Positions 28,301-37,857 of a stretch of DNA of 64,000 bases are shown here, piece after piece. The position numbers were made by a program, and so were the translations under genes. Below the pieces are notes generated by a model. That model was not told the DNA's origin and did no database searches. It saw only the letters and a program-made list of their open reading frames with translations. Source of the stretch: Pseudomonadota bacterium. GTDB taxonomy: Bacteria > Pseudomonadota > Gammaproteobacteria > Burkholderiales > Burkholderiaceae_C. Location of the stretch: contig JAIUOW010000022.1 of assembly GCA_020161775.1 (NCBI GenBank), positions 28,342 through 92,341 on the forward strand. The letters are read 5' to 3'. Within the stretch, counting starts at the first letter, position 1. Every line of letters starts with the position of its first letter.

Positions 28301-29003
28301 ACACCAGATCCCAGACGCCGTGGCCCAGCTTGAGGCCCCGGTTTTCAAACTTGGTCAGCGGCCGGTAGGCCGGCTTGGGCGCAAAACCGTCCGCCGTGTT
28401 GCGCAGCAGCGGCTCGGCGCCCAGCACCGCCAGCATCTGGCGGGCGTACGGTTCCCAGTCGGTCGCGCAGTGCAGGTAGCCGTCCGGGCGCAGGCGTTGC
28501 GCCAGGCGCGCCACCAGCTCGGGCTGGATCAGCCGGCGCTTGTTGTGCTTCTTCTTGTGCCAGGGGTCGGGAAAGAAAATATGCACGCCGTCCAGGGTTT
28601 GCGGCGGCAGCATGTTGTCCAGCACCTCCACGGCGTCGTGCTGCAGGATGCGGATGTTGGCCAGCCCCTGCTCGCCGATGCGCTTGAGCAGGGCGCCCAC
28701 GCCAGGCTCATGGACTTCACAGCACAGGAAATTGGTGTCCGGCATCAGCCCGGCGATGTGGGCCGTGGCCTCGCCCATGCCAAAGCCGATTTCCAGCACC
28801 ACGGGGGCGTTGCGGCCAAATGCAGCGGAAAAGTCCAGCGGCGCGCCGGTGTACGGCAGCAGGAAGCGCGGGCCCAGTTCCTCGAAGGCGCGTGCCTGGC
28901 CGAAGGTGGTGCGGCCCGCCCGGCGCACGAAGGTGCGCACGGTGCGGGGGTGGGCGATGTGCTCCGGCGGGCCGGGCGGGGAGGTGGGTACGGCGTCAGT
29001 CAC
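28287..29003 (-). CDS. trmB: tRNA (guanine-N7)-methyltransferase
   Basis: A 238-residue SAM-dependent enzyme that methylates G46 in the variable loop of tRNAs. It has the SAM site [15 protein letters not shown] and the family signature [16 protein letters not shown]. The GTG at 29003 (VTDAVPTSP) was chosen since it overlaps the gluQ stop by eight bases and matches the short disordered N-terminus of relatives; the open frame itself runs further upstream. It is the last gene of the run amine oxidase-gluQ-trmB. Confidence 0.94.
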   Translation of the reverse strand: MTDAVPTSPPGPPEHIAHPRTVRTFVRRAGRTTFGQARAFEELGPRFLLPYTGAPLDFSAAFGRNAPVVLEIGFGMGEATAHIAGLMPDTNFLCCEVHEPGVGALLKRIGEQGLANIRILQHDAVEVLDNMLPPQTLDGVHIFFPDPWHKKKHNKRRLIQPELVARLAQRLRPDGYLHCATDWEPYARQMLAVLGAEPLLRNTADGFAPKPAYRPLTKFENRGLKLGHGVWDLVFTRV

Positions 29004-29886
29004 GACCGGGATTGTAGGAGTCACGCCATTGCGTGACCCACCGGGCCAGCGCTTCGGCCAGCGTGCCCCGTGTGGCGGTGGGCAGTCCCAGCACCTGGGC
29101 CGCAGCGCCCAGCGCCGCCAGCGGGGCCGACAGGTCCAGCGCCCGCGCGCCGTTTTGCTTGGACAGCTTTTCGCCATTGGCGCCCAGCACCAGGGGCACA
29201 TGCAGATAGCGTGGCAGCGGCAGGCCCAGGGCGCGTTGCAGCACGATCTGGCGCGCGGTGTTGTCCGCCAGGTCGGCACCGCGCACCACATGGGTCACGC
29301 CCTGCGCGGCGTCGTCCACCACCACGGCCAACTGGTAGGCCCACAGTCCGTCCGCGCGCCGCAGCACGAAGTCGCCCACCGTCGCGGCCACGTCCTGCTG
29401 CTGCGGGCCCAGCCGCCTGTCCTGCCAGTGCACGGTGCCCGCCGGCACGCGCAGGCGCCAGGCTTGCGGCCGACCGGGCCGGGTGGGGCCGTTGCGGCAG
29501 GTGCCGGGGTACACCAGCTCGGTGAACCGGCTGCGTTCGATGCCACGCGCGGCCTGCGCCGCTTCAACGTCCTTGCGGGAGCAGGTGCAGGGGTAGGCCA
29601 GGCCTGCGTGGGTCAGTGCGCCCAGCGCGGCCTGGTACAGCGCGCCGCGTTGCGATTGCCACAACGGGGTTTCATCGGGCATGAGCCCGCAGGCGGCCAG
29701 CTGCTGCAGGATGAGTTGGTCTGTACCGGGAATACAGCGCGGTGTGTCGACGTCCTCCATGCGCACCAGCCAGCGGCCGTCATGCGCGCGTGCGTCCAGC
29801 CAGCTGGCCAGCGCTGCGACCAAAGAGCCTGCGTGCAGCGGCCCCGTTGGCGACGGCGCGAACCGGCCGATGTAGCTGTCGCCCAC
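28996..29886 (-). CDS. gluQ: Glutamyl-Q tRNA(Asp) synthetase
   Basis: A 296-residue truncated GluRS paralogue that attaches glutamate to the queuosine base of tRNA-Asp. It has the class I signatures [14 protein letters not shown] (HIGH) and KLSKQNGA (KMSKS-like), plus zinc-type cysteines in [10 protein letters not shown] and CRNG. It lacks the anticodon-binding domain of GluRS, as expected. The GTG at 29886 begins [13 protein letters not shown], five bases after the upstream gene ends. The window also holds queG of the queuosine pathway, about 13 kb away. Confidence 0.93.
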   Translation of the reverse strand: MGDSYIGRFAPSPTGPLHAGSLVAALASWLDARAHDGRWLVRMEDVDTPRCIPGTDQLILQQLAACGLMPDETPLWQSQRGALYQAALGALTHAGLAYPCTCSRKDVEAAQAARGIERSRFTELVYPGTCRNGPTRPGRPQAWRLRVPAGTVHWQDRRLGPQQQDVAATVGDFVLRRADGLWAYQLAVVVDDAAQGVTHVVRGADLADNTARQIVLQRALGLPLPRYLHVPLVLGANGEKLSKQNGARALDLSAPLAALGAAAQVLGLPTATRGTLAEALARWVTQWRDSYNPGRD

Positions 29887-29891
29887 GCCCG

Positions 29892-30956
29892 TCAGCAGGC
29901 CTTCAGCGCCAGCTCCAGCCCCGACACAAACGCGTTTTCCACGCGATGCCCCAGGCACCAGTCGCCGCAGATGCCGATGCGTGCGCGCGCGTCCCAGAGG
30001 AAGCTCTTGCCCAGCGGCGTTTCGGTCTTCGCATAACGCCAGCGGTGCACTTCGGCATGGGCCGGTTCGGCCCGGATGCCCGTGACTTCGGCAAAGGCCT
30101 TGAGCAGCTTGCCCTGCACACGCGGTGCGTCGTCTTCCAGGTGCTCGCGCGACCACGCGGCGCTGGCCTGGACGGTCCAGCGTTCGATCGGGTCGCGCCC
30201 TGGCTTGGACGATTCGCGAGCCAGCCAGGCAATGCGGTGGTGGGTGCTGAGCGCGGCATTCCACTGCGGGCCCAGGTGGGCCAGGTTGGGTTGCACGGCG
30301 TTGGGATAGGCCAGCATCAGCGTCCAGCAGGGCGCAACCTGCACGCCGGCTACCTGCTGCGCCAGCGCCGGTGCCAGGGCCGACGCCTGCAGCAGCGCAT
30401 GGGCCTGGGCGCTGGGCAGGGCCAGTACCACGCCGTCAAAGCCGGAGTACACATGGGTGGAATCGGCCGTGCCCGTGGTGCGCAGCTGCCAGCGGCGCGC
30501 GTCCAGCGCGTCGCGCTCCACGCGGGTCACCTGCGTCTGCAGTTCCACGCGGCCTTGCTGCGCCAGCGGCTGGGCCCAGGCGCGCACCAGCGCATTCATG
30601 CCGGGTGTGCCGACGTAGTGGGCTTCGGGCGAGGGCAGGGCCGCTTCCGCCACGCGGCCATGGGGGTCCAGCACGCGCACGGCGTTGGCGCTCCAGGGCT
30701 TGACCGTGGCGCTGGCCGTGGCAATGGCCTGGGCAAAGCGCGCGTCGCGCACGGTGAAGTACTGGGCGCCGTGGTCAAACGTGCCAAAGGGCGAGCTGCG
30801 GGTGGACATGCGCCCGCCAAACCCGCGGCTTTTCTCGAACACCGTGACCTGGTGGCCGGCCTGCGCCAGCGTGCGCGCGCAGGTGATGCCGGCCATGCCG
30901 GCGCCAATGACGGCAAAGTGTTGGGGCCGGAGGGGAGCAGCGGGTCTGGATGGCAT
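29892..30956 (-). CDS. FAD-dependent amine-oxidase-like / renalase-like oxidoreductase
   Basis: A 354-residue flavoprotein with the dinucleotide fold [19 protein letters not shown] and the following [13 protein letters not shown] motif, typical of the renalase / NAD(P)-binding amine-oxidase-like group. The C-terminal [19 protein letters not shown] is the second FAD contact. The reaction is not known; renalase-type members oxidise abnormal NADH isomers. It is first in the run with gluQ and trmB, five bases ahead of gluQ, but no functional link is apparent. Confidence 0.85.
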   Translation of the reverse strand: MPSRPAAPLRPQHFAVIGAGMAGITCARTLAQAGHQVTVFEKSRGFGGRMSTRSSPFGTFDHGAQYFTVRDARFAQAIATASATVKPWSANAVRVLDPHGRVAEAALPSPEAHYVGTPGMNALVRAWAQPLAQQGRVELQTQVTRVERDALDARRWQLRTTGTADSTHVYSGFDGVVLALPSAQAHALLQASALAPALAQQVAGVQVAPCWTLMLAYPNAVQPNLAHLGPQWNAALSTHHRIAWLARESSKPGRDPIERWTVQASAAWSREHLEDDAPRVQGKLLKAFAEVTGIRAEPAHAEVHRWRYAKTETPLGKSFLWDARARIGICGDWCLGHRVENAFVSGLELALKAC

Positions 30957-31004
30957 GAAAGCGTCTCGTGTTGTGGTGCAGGCAGTTTGCGAAAGCCGGT
31001 GGGC

Positions 31005-31961
31005 TTACTCTACACGGTGATCTATGCGGTGATGTTCCAGCAACGCCGTGCGCGTGGTCTGGCTTTCCAGCTGGCCCAGCCACCACTGCAGCGCGCGGCC
31101 CTGGGCGGTGCTGGCGCCGGCGCCCCGCCAGGCATAGCCCACGCGCACGATGCGCGGCGGGCGTTCCACCCGGCGGGCCACCAGCCGGCCGGTTTCCAGA
31201 TAGGGCCGCGCCATGGGCTCGGGAAGGAAGCCGCAGCCCAGTCCGCGCAACTGGGCGTCCAGCTTGGCGGCCATGCTGGGCACGGTGAAGACGTCCTGCC
31301 CGCCCAGCAGCCCGATGGTGACCCCACGGCCGCGCTGCACCGAGTCGGCCACTGCCACGGCGCGGTGCTTTTGCAGCAGTGCGTCGCGCAGCGGCTCGGC
31401 CTGTGCGGCCAGCGGGTGGTGCGGCGCCACGGCAAACACGAAGGAAAGCCCGCCCAGCGGTTTGCCGTGGATGCCTGCGGCGTTGCCGGATTCCAGGCTC
31501 ACGCCCAGGGCCAGGTCGGCCTGGCCGGAGGTCAGTGCCTCCAGCGTGCCGCTGAGCGTTTCGTGGCGGATGCGCAGCTGGGTGGGTGGCGCCAGTGCGA
31601 AAAAGGCCTGGGCCAGCTCCATCAGGGTGGCGTGCGAAATGACGCTGTCAGCGGCGATGGTGAATTGCGGCTCCCAGCCGGTGGCCACGCGGCGCACGCG
31701 GTTGGCCACGGCGTCAATGTCGTCCAGCAGCCGCGCGCCCTCGCGCAGCAGCTCGGTGCCGGCCTCGGTCAGCCGGGCCTGGCGCGAGCTGCGGTCAAAC
31801 AGCAAGACGTCCAGCGCGTCCTCGATCTGGCGCACCCGGTAGGTCACGGCGCTGGGGACCAGGCCCAGGTCGCGCGCCGCGGCGGCGAAGCTGCCGCTGT
31901 GCGCCACGGTCTGCAGCAGGTCCAGGGCGTCCGGGGTTAATGCGTTGCGCGCTCTTTGCAT
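31005..31961 (-). CDS. LysR-type transcriptional regulator
   Basis: A 318-residue regulator with an N-terminal winged HTH (LDLLQTVAHSGSFAAAARDLG, about residues 13-33) and a periplasmic-binding-like effector domain. It is divergent from the pirin gene with a 116-base gap, the classical LysR arrangement, so it probably controls the pirin/DoxX/flavodoxin unit. The HTH variant and the ERAGTELL-like linker resemble the YafC/quinone-responsive subgroup only loosely; the inducer is unknown. Confidence 0.93.
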   Translation of the reverse strand: MQRARNALTPDALDLLQTVAHSGSFAAAARDLGLVPSAVTYRVRQIEDALDVLLFDRSSRQARLTEAGTELLREGARLLDDIDAVANRVRRVATGWEPQFTIAADSVISHATLMELAQAFFALAPPTQLRIRHETLSGTLEALTSGQADLALGVSLESGNAAGIHGKPLGGLSFVFAVAPHHPLAAQAEPLRDALLQKHRAVAVADSVQRGRGVTIGLLGGQDVFTVPSMAAKLDAQLRGLGCGFLPEPMARPYLETGRLVARRVERPPRIVRVGYAWRGAGASTAQGRALQWWLGQLESQTTRTALLEHHRIDHRVE

Positions 31962-31974
31962 ATATCGGCTATTT

Positions 31975-31986
31975 ATATTCGAATAT
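31975..31986. promoter_or_regulatory. Perfect palindrome in the lysR-pirin intergenic region, candidate operator
   Basis: ATATTCGAATAT is a perfect 12-bp dyad in an AT-rich patch 14 bases upstream of the lysR start codon and 92 bases before the pirin gene. AT-rich dyads at this position are typical LysR-type recognition sites. No second half-site was assigned. Confidence 0.4.
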
Positions 31987-32077
31987 TTTGAATGATGCCA
32001 TCAATTCCGGCTGCTCACCGGCGGGCCGCGCCACCCCTACATTCATCACCAGACCACGCCATCCACAAGGAGCTTCC

Positions 32078-32779
32078 ATGCTGACCCTTCGCAAATCACA
32101 GGACCGCGGCTTTGCCGACCACGGCTGGCTCAAGTCATTCCACAGCTTTTCCTTTGCCGGCTACTACGACCCCAGGCACATGGGTTTTGGCAACCTGCGC
32201 GTCATCAACGAAGACCGCATTGCTCCGGGCACCGGCTTTGGCACGCACGGCCACCGCGACATGGAGATCATCAGCTACGTGCTACAGGGCAATCTGGCGC
32301 ACAAGGACACGCTGGGCAACGTCAAGGGCATCCCGCCCGGCGACGTGCAGCGCATGAGCGCGGGCCGTGGCGTGCAGCACAGCGAGTTCAACCATGCGCC
32401 GGACGAGACCACGCACTTTCTGCAGATCTGGATCGAGCCCAATGTGACGGGCATTCCGGCCAGCTACGAGCAAAAGAGCTTTGCCGAGGCTGAAAAGCGC
32501 GGCGCGTTGCGCCTGGTGGCCTCACCCGACGGCGCGCAAGGCTCGGTGACGATCCATGCCGACGCATCGCTGCGCGCGGGCCTGTTTGATGGCGCCGAAT
32601 CGGCCAGCCTGACGCTGGACCCGGCGCGCAAGGCCTATGTGCACCTGGTGCGCGGCGCGCTGGAGGTCAATGGCCAGCAACTGCACACCGGCGACGCCGC
32701 GCTGATCGAGAACGAGTCACAACTGACCCTGGCCCATGGCAAGGACGCCGAGGTGCTGGTGTTTGACCTGGCTGCCTGA
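32078..32779 (+). CDS. Pirin-family protein (YhhW-like)
   Basis: A 233-residue bicupin. The N-terminal cupin shows the metal-binding set in FGTHGHRDMEIISYV (two His and Glu) and a later His in GVQHSEFNHAP. Close relatives such as E. coli YhhW act as quercetinases in vitro; other pirins are redox-linked regulators. The ATG at 32078 follows AAGGAGC. First of five genes read away from the LysR regulator; the next gene, DoxX, starts 40 bases downstream. Confidence 0.92.
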   Translation: MLTLRKSQDRGFADHGWLKSFHSFSFAGYYDPRHMGFGNLRVINEDRIAPGTGFGTHGHRDMEIISYVLQGNLAHKDTLGNVKGIPPGDVQRMSAGRGVQHSEFNHAPDETTHFLQIWIEPNVTGIPASYEQKSFAEAEKRGALRLVASPDGAQGSVTIHADASLRAGLFDGAESASLTLDPARKAYVHLVRGALEVNGQQLHTGDAALIENESQLTLAHGKDAEVLVFDLAA

Positions 32780-32819
32780 TTTCCCGTTTTTTTCTTTCAT
32801 CCAACCGAGGAGCTTTTCC

Positions 32820-33233
32820 ATGAATCCGTCCGTATCCACCCAGAACACGCTGGCCCTCATCGGCCGCGCACTGATTGCCCTGCTGTTCGTGCCCGCGGGG
32901 TTCAGCAAGATCGCCGCGTTTGCCGGCGTCACCGGCTACATCGCGTCCAAGGGCGTGCCGCTGCCCGCGGTGGCAGCCGCCATTGCCATTGCCGTGGAGC
33001 TGGGCCTGGGCCTGCTGGTGCTGGTGGGCTGGCAGACGCGCTGGGCCGCGCTGGCCATCGCGGTCTTCACCGTGGTGATCACCTTCATCTTCCATGCGTT
33101 CTGGTCCGTGCCGGCCGAGCAGGTGATGCAGCAGCAACAGGCTTTCTTCAAGAACATCGCCGTCGTGGGTGGCCTGCTGGCGCTGGTGGCCTTTGGCCCC
33201 GGCGGCTTCAGCCTGGACGCCCGGCGCAAGTGA
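32820..33233 (+). CDS. DoxX-family membrane protein
   Basis: A 137-residue protein with four membrane helices, including IGRALIALLFVPAGFSKI and AAIAIAVELGLGLLVLV, and the DoxX features GR near residue 15 and FSKI. DoxX proteins are quinone-interacting or oxidoreductase-associated membrane components; many occur next to pirins. GAGGAGC lies upstream of the ATG. Confidence 0.9.
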   Translation: MNPSVSTQNTLALIGRALIALLFVPAGFSKIAAFAGVTGYIASKGVPLPAVAAAIAIAVELGLGLLVLVGWQTRWAALAIAVFTVVITFIFHAFWSVPAEQVMQQQQAFFKNIAVVGGLLALVAFGPGGFSLDARRK

Positions 33234-33272
33234 TTTCCCGCAACCCTTTCATCAACTCCCAAGGAAACTGAC

Positions 33273-33827
33273 ATGGCAAAAACCGTTGTTGTCTATCACT
33301 CTGGCTACGGCCACACCCAGCGCATGGCCCAGGCCGTGGCCGAAGGCGCAGGCGCGCAGCTTCTGGCCATCGATGCCGAAGGCAACCTGCCCGAAGGCGG
33401 CTGGGAAACGCTGGCTGCGGCCGATGCGATCATCTTCGGCAGCCCCACCTACATGGGCAGCGTGAGCTGGCAGTTCAAGAAATTCGCCGACGCATCTTCC
33501 AAGGTGTGGTTCGCCCAGGGCTGGAAAGACAAGGTCGCCGCCGGCTTTACCAACAGCGCGGGCATGAACGGCGACAAGCAGGGCACGCTGACCACGCTGT
33601 TCACGCTGGCCATGCAGCACGCCATGATCTGGGTCAGCCAGGGCCTGATGCCGTCCAACACCAAGGCCGCCAAGCGTGACGACGTGAACTATCTGGTCTC
33701 GTACAGCGGCGCCATCGCGCAGTCGCCGTCGGACAGCGGTGCCAACGACATGGCCGCGGGAGACCTGGAAACGGCCCGGCTGTTCGGCAAGCGCGTGGCC
33801 GAGGTTGCAGCGCGCGTGCGCGGCTGA
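33273..33827 (+). CDS. Flavodoxin-like NAD(P)H:quinone oxidoreductase (WrbA-related)
   Basis: A 184-residue flavodoxin-fold protein. The FMN phosphate loop is YHSGYGHTQRMA (residues 8-19) and the second FMN contact is GSPTYMGSVSW near residue 58. It is slightly shorter than classical WrbA and lacks part of the tetramer insertion, so a general FMN-dependent quinone reductase is the safer label. Its position after DoxX and pirin suggests two-electron detoxification of quinones. Confidence 0.88.
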   Translation: MAKTVVVYHSGYGHTQRMAQAVAEGAGAQLLAIDAEGNLPEGGWETLAAADAIIFGSPTYMGSVSWQFKKFADASSKVWFAQGWKDKVAAGFTNSAGMNGDKQGTLTTLFTLAMQHAMIWVSQGLMPSNTKAAKRDDVNYLVSYSGAIAQSPSDSGANDMAAGDLETARLFGKRVAEVAARVRG

Positions 33828-33865
33828 TACGCTGGCCAGATCGCCACTCGCGCAGGACCACCGTC

Positions 33866-34753
33866 ATGGGCATTGAAGACATCCTGAACGGCCACACCAA
33901 GGACCTTGGTGGCGGCTTTGCCGTGCGCCGGCTGCTGCCGGCGGCGCGGCGCCGCTCGGTGGGGCCGTTCATCTTCTTTGACCATTTCGGCCCTGCCACC
34001 GAGCGGCCCCAGGACCACCGCGATGTGCGGCCCCACCCGCACATCGGCCTGGCCACGGTGACCTACCTGTTCGAGGGCGCGATGATGCACCGCGACAGCC
34101 TGGGCGTGGTGCAGCAGATCGAGCCCGGCGCCATCAACTGGATGACCGCCGGGCGCGGCATCGTGCATTCGGAGCGCAAGCCCGACAACCTGCGCGGCAG
34201 CACCTATGTGAACCACGGCCTGCAGCTGTGGGCGGCCCTGCCGCGCGAATTTGAAGAGGTCGAGCCCTCGTTTACCCACACACCGGCGGCAGACATCCCC
34301 GAGCTGGTGGTGGATGGCGCCAAGGTGCGCGTGCTGATTGGCGAGGCGTTTGGCCGCAAGTCGCCGGTGGCCACCTTCTCGCAGACCCTGTACCTGGACG
34401 TGCAGTTGCCCGCGGGCGCGATGCTGCAATTGCCCCCCGTGTGTGCCGAGCTGGCGGTATATGCCGTGGACGCCAGCCTGGGGGTGGATGGCAGCACGCA
34501 GGCCGCGCAGACCATGGCGGTGCTGACGCCGGGCGTCACCAGCACCCTGGCCGCGCCGGACGCTGCCGCGCGCTTTGTGGTGATCGGCGGCGAACCGCTG
34601 GATGCGCCACGCCACATGTGGTGGAACTTCGTCTCCAGCCGCAAGGAGCGCATCGTGCAGGCCGCGGACGACTGGGAGGCCGGCCGCTTTGCGCCGGTGC
34701 CCGGCGAGACGGAGTTCATCCCTTTGCCCGAGCGGCATTTCACGGCTTCCTGA
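33866..34753 (+). CDS. Second pirin-family protein
   Basis: A 295-residue bicupin of the longer pirin group. It opens with the characteristic GGFAVRRLLPAARRRSVGPFIFFDHFGP, has the metal site PHPHIGLATVTYLFEG and GIVHSER, and ends with an FVSSRKERIVQAADDW segment as in PA-type pirins. It is not a recent duplicate of the first pirin at 32078 since length and N-terminus differ. Two pirins in one run point to a shared substrate or stress. Confidence 0.92.
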   Translation: MGIEDILNGHTKDLGGGFAVRRLLPAARRRSVGPFIFFDHFGPATERPQDHRDVRPHPHIGLATVTYLFEGAMMHRDSLGVVQQIEPGAINWMTAGRGIVHSERKPDNLRGSTYVNHGLQLWAALPREFEEVEPSFTHTPAADIPELVVDGAKVRVLIGEAFGRKSPVATFSQTLYLDVQLPAGAMLQLPPVCAELAVYAVDASLGVDGSTQAAQTMAVLTPGVTSTLAAPDAAARFVVIGGEPLDAPRHMWWNFVSSRKERIVQAADDWEAGRFAPVPGETEFIPLPERHFTAS

Positions 34754-34781
34754 ACCCGGCGAACGCCCGTACCATGCGGGC

Positions 34782-35477
34782 ATGAAAGTCCTTGAGATCC
34801 TGCCCTGGTACGACTGGGCTGCCGTCATCTGGTTCTTTGCCGCCTGGTCCGGCTATGCCTGGTTTGCGCGCCACCGTGGCGAACGCTATGCGTCGCTGCT
34901 GCAGACGACCAACCGCTACCGGCGCTACTGGATGCTGCAGGCCACCGCGCGCGACCCGCGCGTGCTGGACGGCATCATCACGCAGACGCTGTCGACCAGC
35001 CCTTCGTTCTTTGCGTCCACCACCATCATCATCATCGGCGGCCTGCTGGCCCTGCTGGGCACGACCGACAAGGCCGCCGACTTTGTGCGCGAAATCCCGT
35101 TCGCGGTGCGAACCACCATGCTGGTGTTCGACCTCAAGGTGCTGGTGCTGCTGGCGATCTTTGTCTATGCGTTCTTCCGCTTCAGCTGGTCCATGCGGCA
35201 GTACACCTTCGCGGCGCTGGTGATCGGCTCCATGCCCGACCCTAAGGACTTTGACAGCGGCAAGTTCGACCGCGCGCACTTTGCCGACCGCGCCGGGACG
35301 CTGCTGGGCATGGCGGCGGAGACCTTCAACGACGGGGTGCGGTCCTATTACTTTGCGTTTGCCGCCATCGCGTGGTTCTTTTCGCCACTGGCCTTTGCAC
35401 TGGCGGCCGCGATGGTGGTGCTGATCCTGTACAGCCGCGAGTACCGCTCCGAAGTGCTGCACGTGTTGCGCGACTGA
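34782..35477 (+). CDS. DUF599 family membrane protein
   Basis: A 231-residue integral membrane protein with about four helices (WAAVIWFFAAWSGYAWF, FASTTIIIIGGLLALLG, VLVLLAIFVYAFFRFSW, YYFAFAAIAWFFSPLAFALAAAMVVLIL). The RYRRYWM motif and the SPSFFASTTIIIIGG segment identify the DUF599 family. No function is known. It starts 28 bases after the second pirin and may be cotranscribed with it. Confidence 0.87.
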   Translation: MKVLEILPWYDWAAVIWFFAAWSGYAWFARHRGERYASLLQTTNRYRRYWMLQATARDPRVLDGIITQTLSTSPSFFASTTIIIIGGLLALLGTTDKAADFVREIPFAVRTTMLVFDLKVLVLLAIFVYAFFRFSWSMRQYTFAALVIGSMPDPKDFDSGKFDRAHFADRAGTLLGMAAETFNDGVRSYYFAFAAIAWFFSPLAFALAAAMVVLILYSREYRSEVLHVLRD

Positions 35478-35483
35478 CAAGCC

Positions 35484-36830
35484 TCAGCGCGGCGCCACCC
35501 GGCTGGCCAGCGGCGGGCTCTGGTAATCCGGCAACAGCTTGCAGGCGCTGCTGTAGGCCGCTTCATAGCCCTTGCACAGCGCCAGGATGGACTGCGGCGT
35601 GGGCTTGGCGCCCCGGTCCACCCAGTCCAGCAGGGCCGTGAACAGGGCGGGGTATTGCGCTTCGGCCAGGTAGCTGTGCTCGGCTTCATCGCTGTAGGTC
35701 TGCACCAGCAGGTGGGCCGTGCCGGCGCGCTGCAGCACATCGCGATAGGCAGACTGCAGTTCCACGAAGGCGGTCGGGTCCTTGATGGCGTGCAGCGACA
35801 GCACGGGCACATTCACCGTACCTTGCGGATCGCTGTCCCTGGCAAGCTCGGCCACGGCGGCCGGGTCGGGCGTGTAGCGCGGCACGCCTGCGTTCAGCGC
35901 CGCGTCATTGGCCGAGCCCTTGTACACCACGTTGGCATTGCCGAACGGGTTGCGGTTGCCCAGGCGCAGCTGCGTCACGTCGCGAAACAGCCAGGTGGCC
36001 CAGTTCAGGTGGCCGATCAGCGAGCGTTCCTCGATGCGGATGACGTTGACGATGGTGGCCAGGTTGGCTTTCTGCGCGTCGGTGCGCTGCGCCGCCGGCT
36101 TGCGCACGCCAGTGCATTCGTCCACGCGTGTGGCCAGTTCGGCACGGGTGAGCTTGCTGTCCATCGGCAGGCCCTGCCACAGCGGGTATTGAGGCTCGTC
36201 GGCCTTGGGATGGTTTTTGCAGACGTACTGGTACACCGCGCGCAGGTCCAGGCGGAAGTCATAGGCCCGGGTGCCGCCGCCCAGCACGCCACTGGTCAGC
36301 AGCACGGCGTCGTAAGGGCCGCGCACCTTGCCGCCGGGCCCGTCCACCGTGGCATACAGCTCGGCGGCCCTGGACGCCACACCGCCGCCATAGCTCTGGC
36401 CGTGCAGCAGCGTGCGCCGCGGCTGCCCGAAATGCTGCACAAAATACTGGCGCGCCCGCTCGGTGTCCTCGGCCGCCATGGTCACGCCAAAGCCGCCACG
36501 CCGGTAGGTGTGGCCTACCCAGGCGTAACCGGCGCGCACCGTGATCGCCCAGCGCTTGAGGTCCTCCTCGCCGCGCTCGAATTTGGCGGGGCCGGTGTCG
36601 GCCGGGCCGCCATGGGCATGCACCACCAGCACGCCGCTGTCCTTGTTCCAGCCGGCGGGCAGGGCCATCCAGTAAAAGCCGCCCAGCGGGTCTTCGCTGG
36701 TAAAGCATTGGCTGCCCGCCGGTACTTCCTTCGGGCAGGCCAGGGGTTTCGGGGCGGTCTGGGCGTGGGCAGCAACGCTGGCAACCAGGGCCAGCAAAGC
36801 CAGCAGCCGCGCGGGCATCGATGGGTTCAT
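35484..36830 (-). CDS. Secreted alpha/beta hydrolase
   Basis: A 448-residue exported protein with a signal peptide (cleavage likely after AHA at residue 23). The fold is seen in SGVLVVHAHGGPADTGP (oxyanion strand and HGGP) and the nucleophile elbow GQSYGGG with Ser146; a later LSLHAIKDPTAF and HSY supply plausible Asp and His. Relatives are annotated as peptidases or tannase/feruloyl-esterase-like hydrolases. No substrate can be assigned. It is divergent from a LysR gene over a 97-base gap. Confidence 0.82.
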   Translation of the reverse strand: MNPSMPARLLALLALVASVAAHAQTAPKPLACPKEVPAGSQCFTSEDPLGGFYWMALPAGWNKDSGVLVVHAHGGPADTGPAKFERGEEDLKRWAITVRAGYAWVGHTYRRGGFGVTMAAEDTERARQYFVQHFGQPRRTLLHGQSYGGGVASRAAELYATVDGPGGKVRGPYDAVLLTSGVLGGGTRAYDFRLDLRAVYQYVCKNHPKADEPQYPLWQGLPMDSKLTRAELATRVDECTGVRKPAAQRTDAQKANLATIVNVIRIEERSLIGHLNWATWLFRDVTQLRLGNRNPFGNANVVYKGSANDAALNAGVPRYTPDPAAVAELARDSDPQGTVNVPVLSLHAIKDPTAFVELQSAYRDVLQRAGTAHLLVQTYSDEAEHSYLAEAQYPALFTALLDWVDRGAKPTPQSILALCKGYEAAYSSACKLLPDYQSPPLASRVAPR

Positions 36831-36852
36831 GCATGTCTCCTTGTGAGCAGGA

Positions 36853-36870
36853 CTATGGGCCGCACCATAG
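36853..36870. promoter_or_regulatory. Inverted repeat between hydrolase and lysR genes, candidate operator
   Basis: CTATGG and CCATAG flank a six-base GCCGCA spacer in the divergent intergenic region, placed between the two start codons. It could be the autoregulatory site of the LysR protein encoded at 36928. Confidence 0.35.
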
Positions 36871-36927
36871 GTGGCATTGCACCTTGCGTCAAATATACTG
36901 AGCAGCTTGTCCTGATACTTTATAAAT

Positions 36928-37857
36928 ATGGAGTTGCGCCACCTTCGGTACTTTCTCGCGGTTGCCCAGGCCGGTCACATGACGCGCGCGGCCCAGGCGC
37001 TGGGCATCCAGCAGCCGCCCCTGAGCCAGCAGATCAAGGCACTGGAGGCCGAGCTGGGCGTGGTGCTGTTGCAGCGCCATCCCAAGGGCGTGTCGCTGAC
37101 CGAGGCTGGCCGGCAGTTCCAGCTGGAGGCGCAGCGCCTGATGGACGGCGTGGCCGCCATGACGCAGCGCATGGCAAGGGTGGCGCGCGGCGAGCTGGGC
37201 CAGCTCAACATCGGCTTTACCAGTTCGGCGGCAGCCCATGCGTTCACGCCCGAGGCGCTGCGTGAATGCCGGCGCAGCCAGCCCGGCGTGACGCTGTCGC
37301 TCACCGAGGACAACGCCGCGGGCATCACTGAATCGGTGGCGGCGCAGCGGCTGCATTGCGGGCTGATCCGCGTGCCGGTGGCGCGTCCGCCGGGGCTGGA
37401 ATTCGAGGCGCTGCTGCGCGAGCCGGTGGTGGTGGCCGTGCCGCGTGACCATGCCCTGGCGCGGCGCAGGCCGGCCCGAGCGGCGCCCGTGGCGCTGGCG
37501 GACCTGCGCGATGACGGCTTCATCCTGGTGCGCCGGCCCGGCGCGCCCGGCCTGTATGCCAACCTGCTGGCGCTGTGCGAGGAGCAGGGCCTGCAGCCGC
37601 GCATTGCCGCCGAAGTCGGCCGCATGGGCACCAGCCTGAACCTGGTGGCCGCGGGTGCGGGCGTGTCGGTGGTACCGGCGTCCATGCAGGGCCAGCACAG
37701 CCAGGCCATCGTGTACCTGCCCTTGCTGGAAAGCGCGCGGCTGGACGCGCCGCTGACGCTGGTGTACCGCGGCACCGACATCGGTGGGCCGGTGGCCCGC
37801 TTCCTGGCCATTGCGCGCAAGACCGCCGCGCGGCTGGCGCGCCGGGGCGCTGCGTGA
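36928..37857 (+). CDS. LysR-type transcriptional regulator (CatR/BenM-like)
   Basis: A 309-residue LysR protein with the HTH start ELRHLRYFLAVAQAGHMTRAAQALGIQQPPLSQQIKALE, in which the YFLAVA and QPPLSQQI pattern is common in regulators of aromatic degradation (CatR, BenM, CbnR subgroup). The effector domain follows. Its stop overlaps the start of the Bug gene (GTGA), and the Rieske oxygenase pair is next, so it is probably the regulator of that cassette. Confidence 0.93.
   Translation: MELRHLRYFLAVAQAGHMTRAAQALGIQQPPLSQQIKALEAELGVVLLQRHPKGVSLTEAGRQFQLEAQRLMDGVAAMTQRMARVARGELGQLNIGFTSSAAAHAFTPEALRECRRSQPGVTLSLTEDNAAGITESVAAQRLHCGLIRVPVARPPGLEFEALLREPVVVAVPRDHALARRRPARAAPVALADLRDDGFILVRRPGAPGLYANLLALCEEQGLQPRIAAEVGRMGTSLNLVAAGAGVSVVPASMQGQHSQAIVYLPLLESARLDAPLTLVYRGTDIGGPVARFLAIARKTAARLARRGAA

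Noticed and set aside
32667-33137. Minus-strand frame opposite the DoxX gene
   Set aside because: No family signature, antisense to a clear membrane protein gene, no ribosome site.
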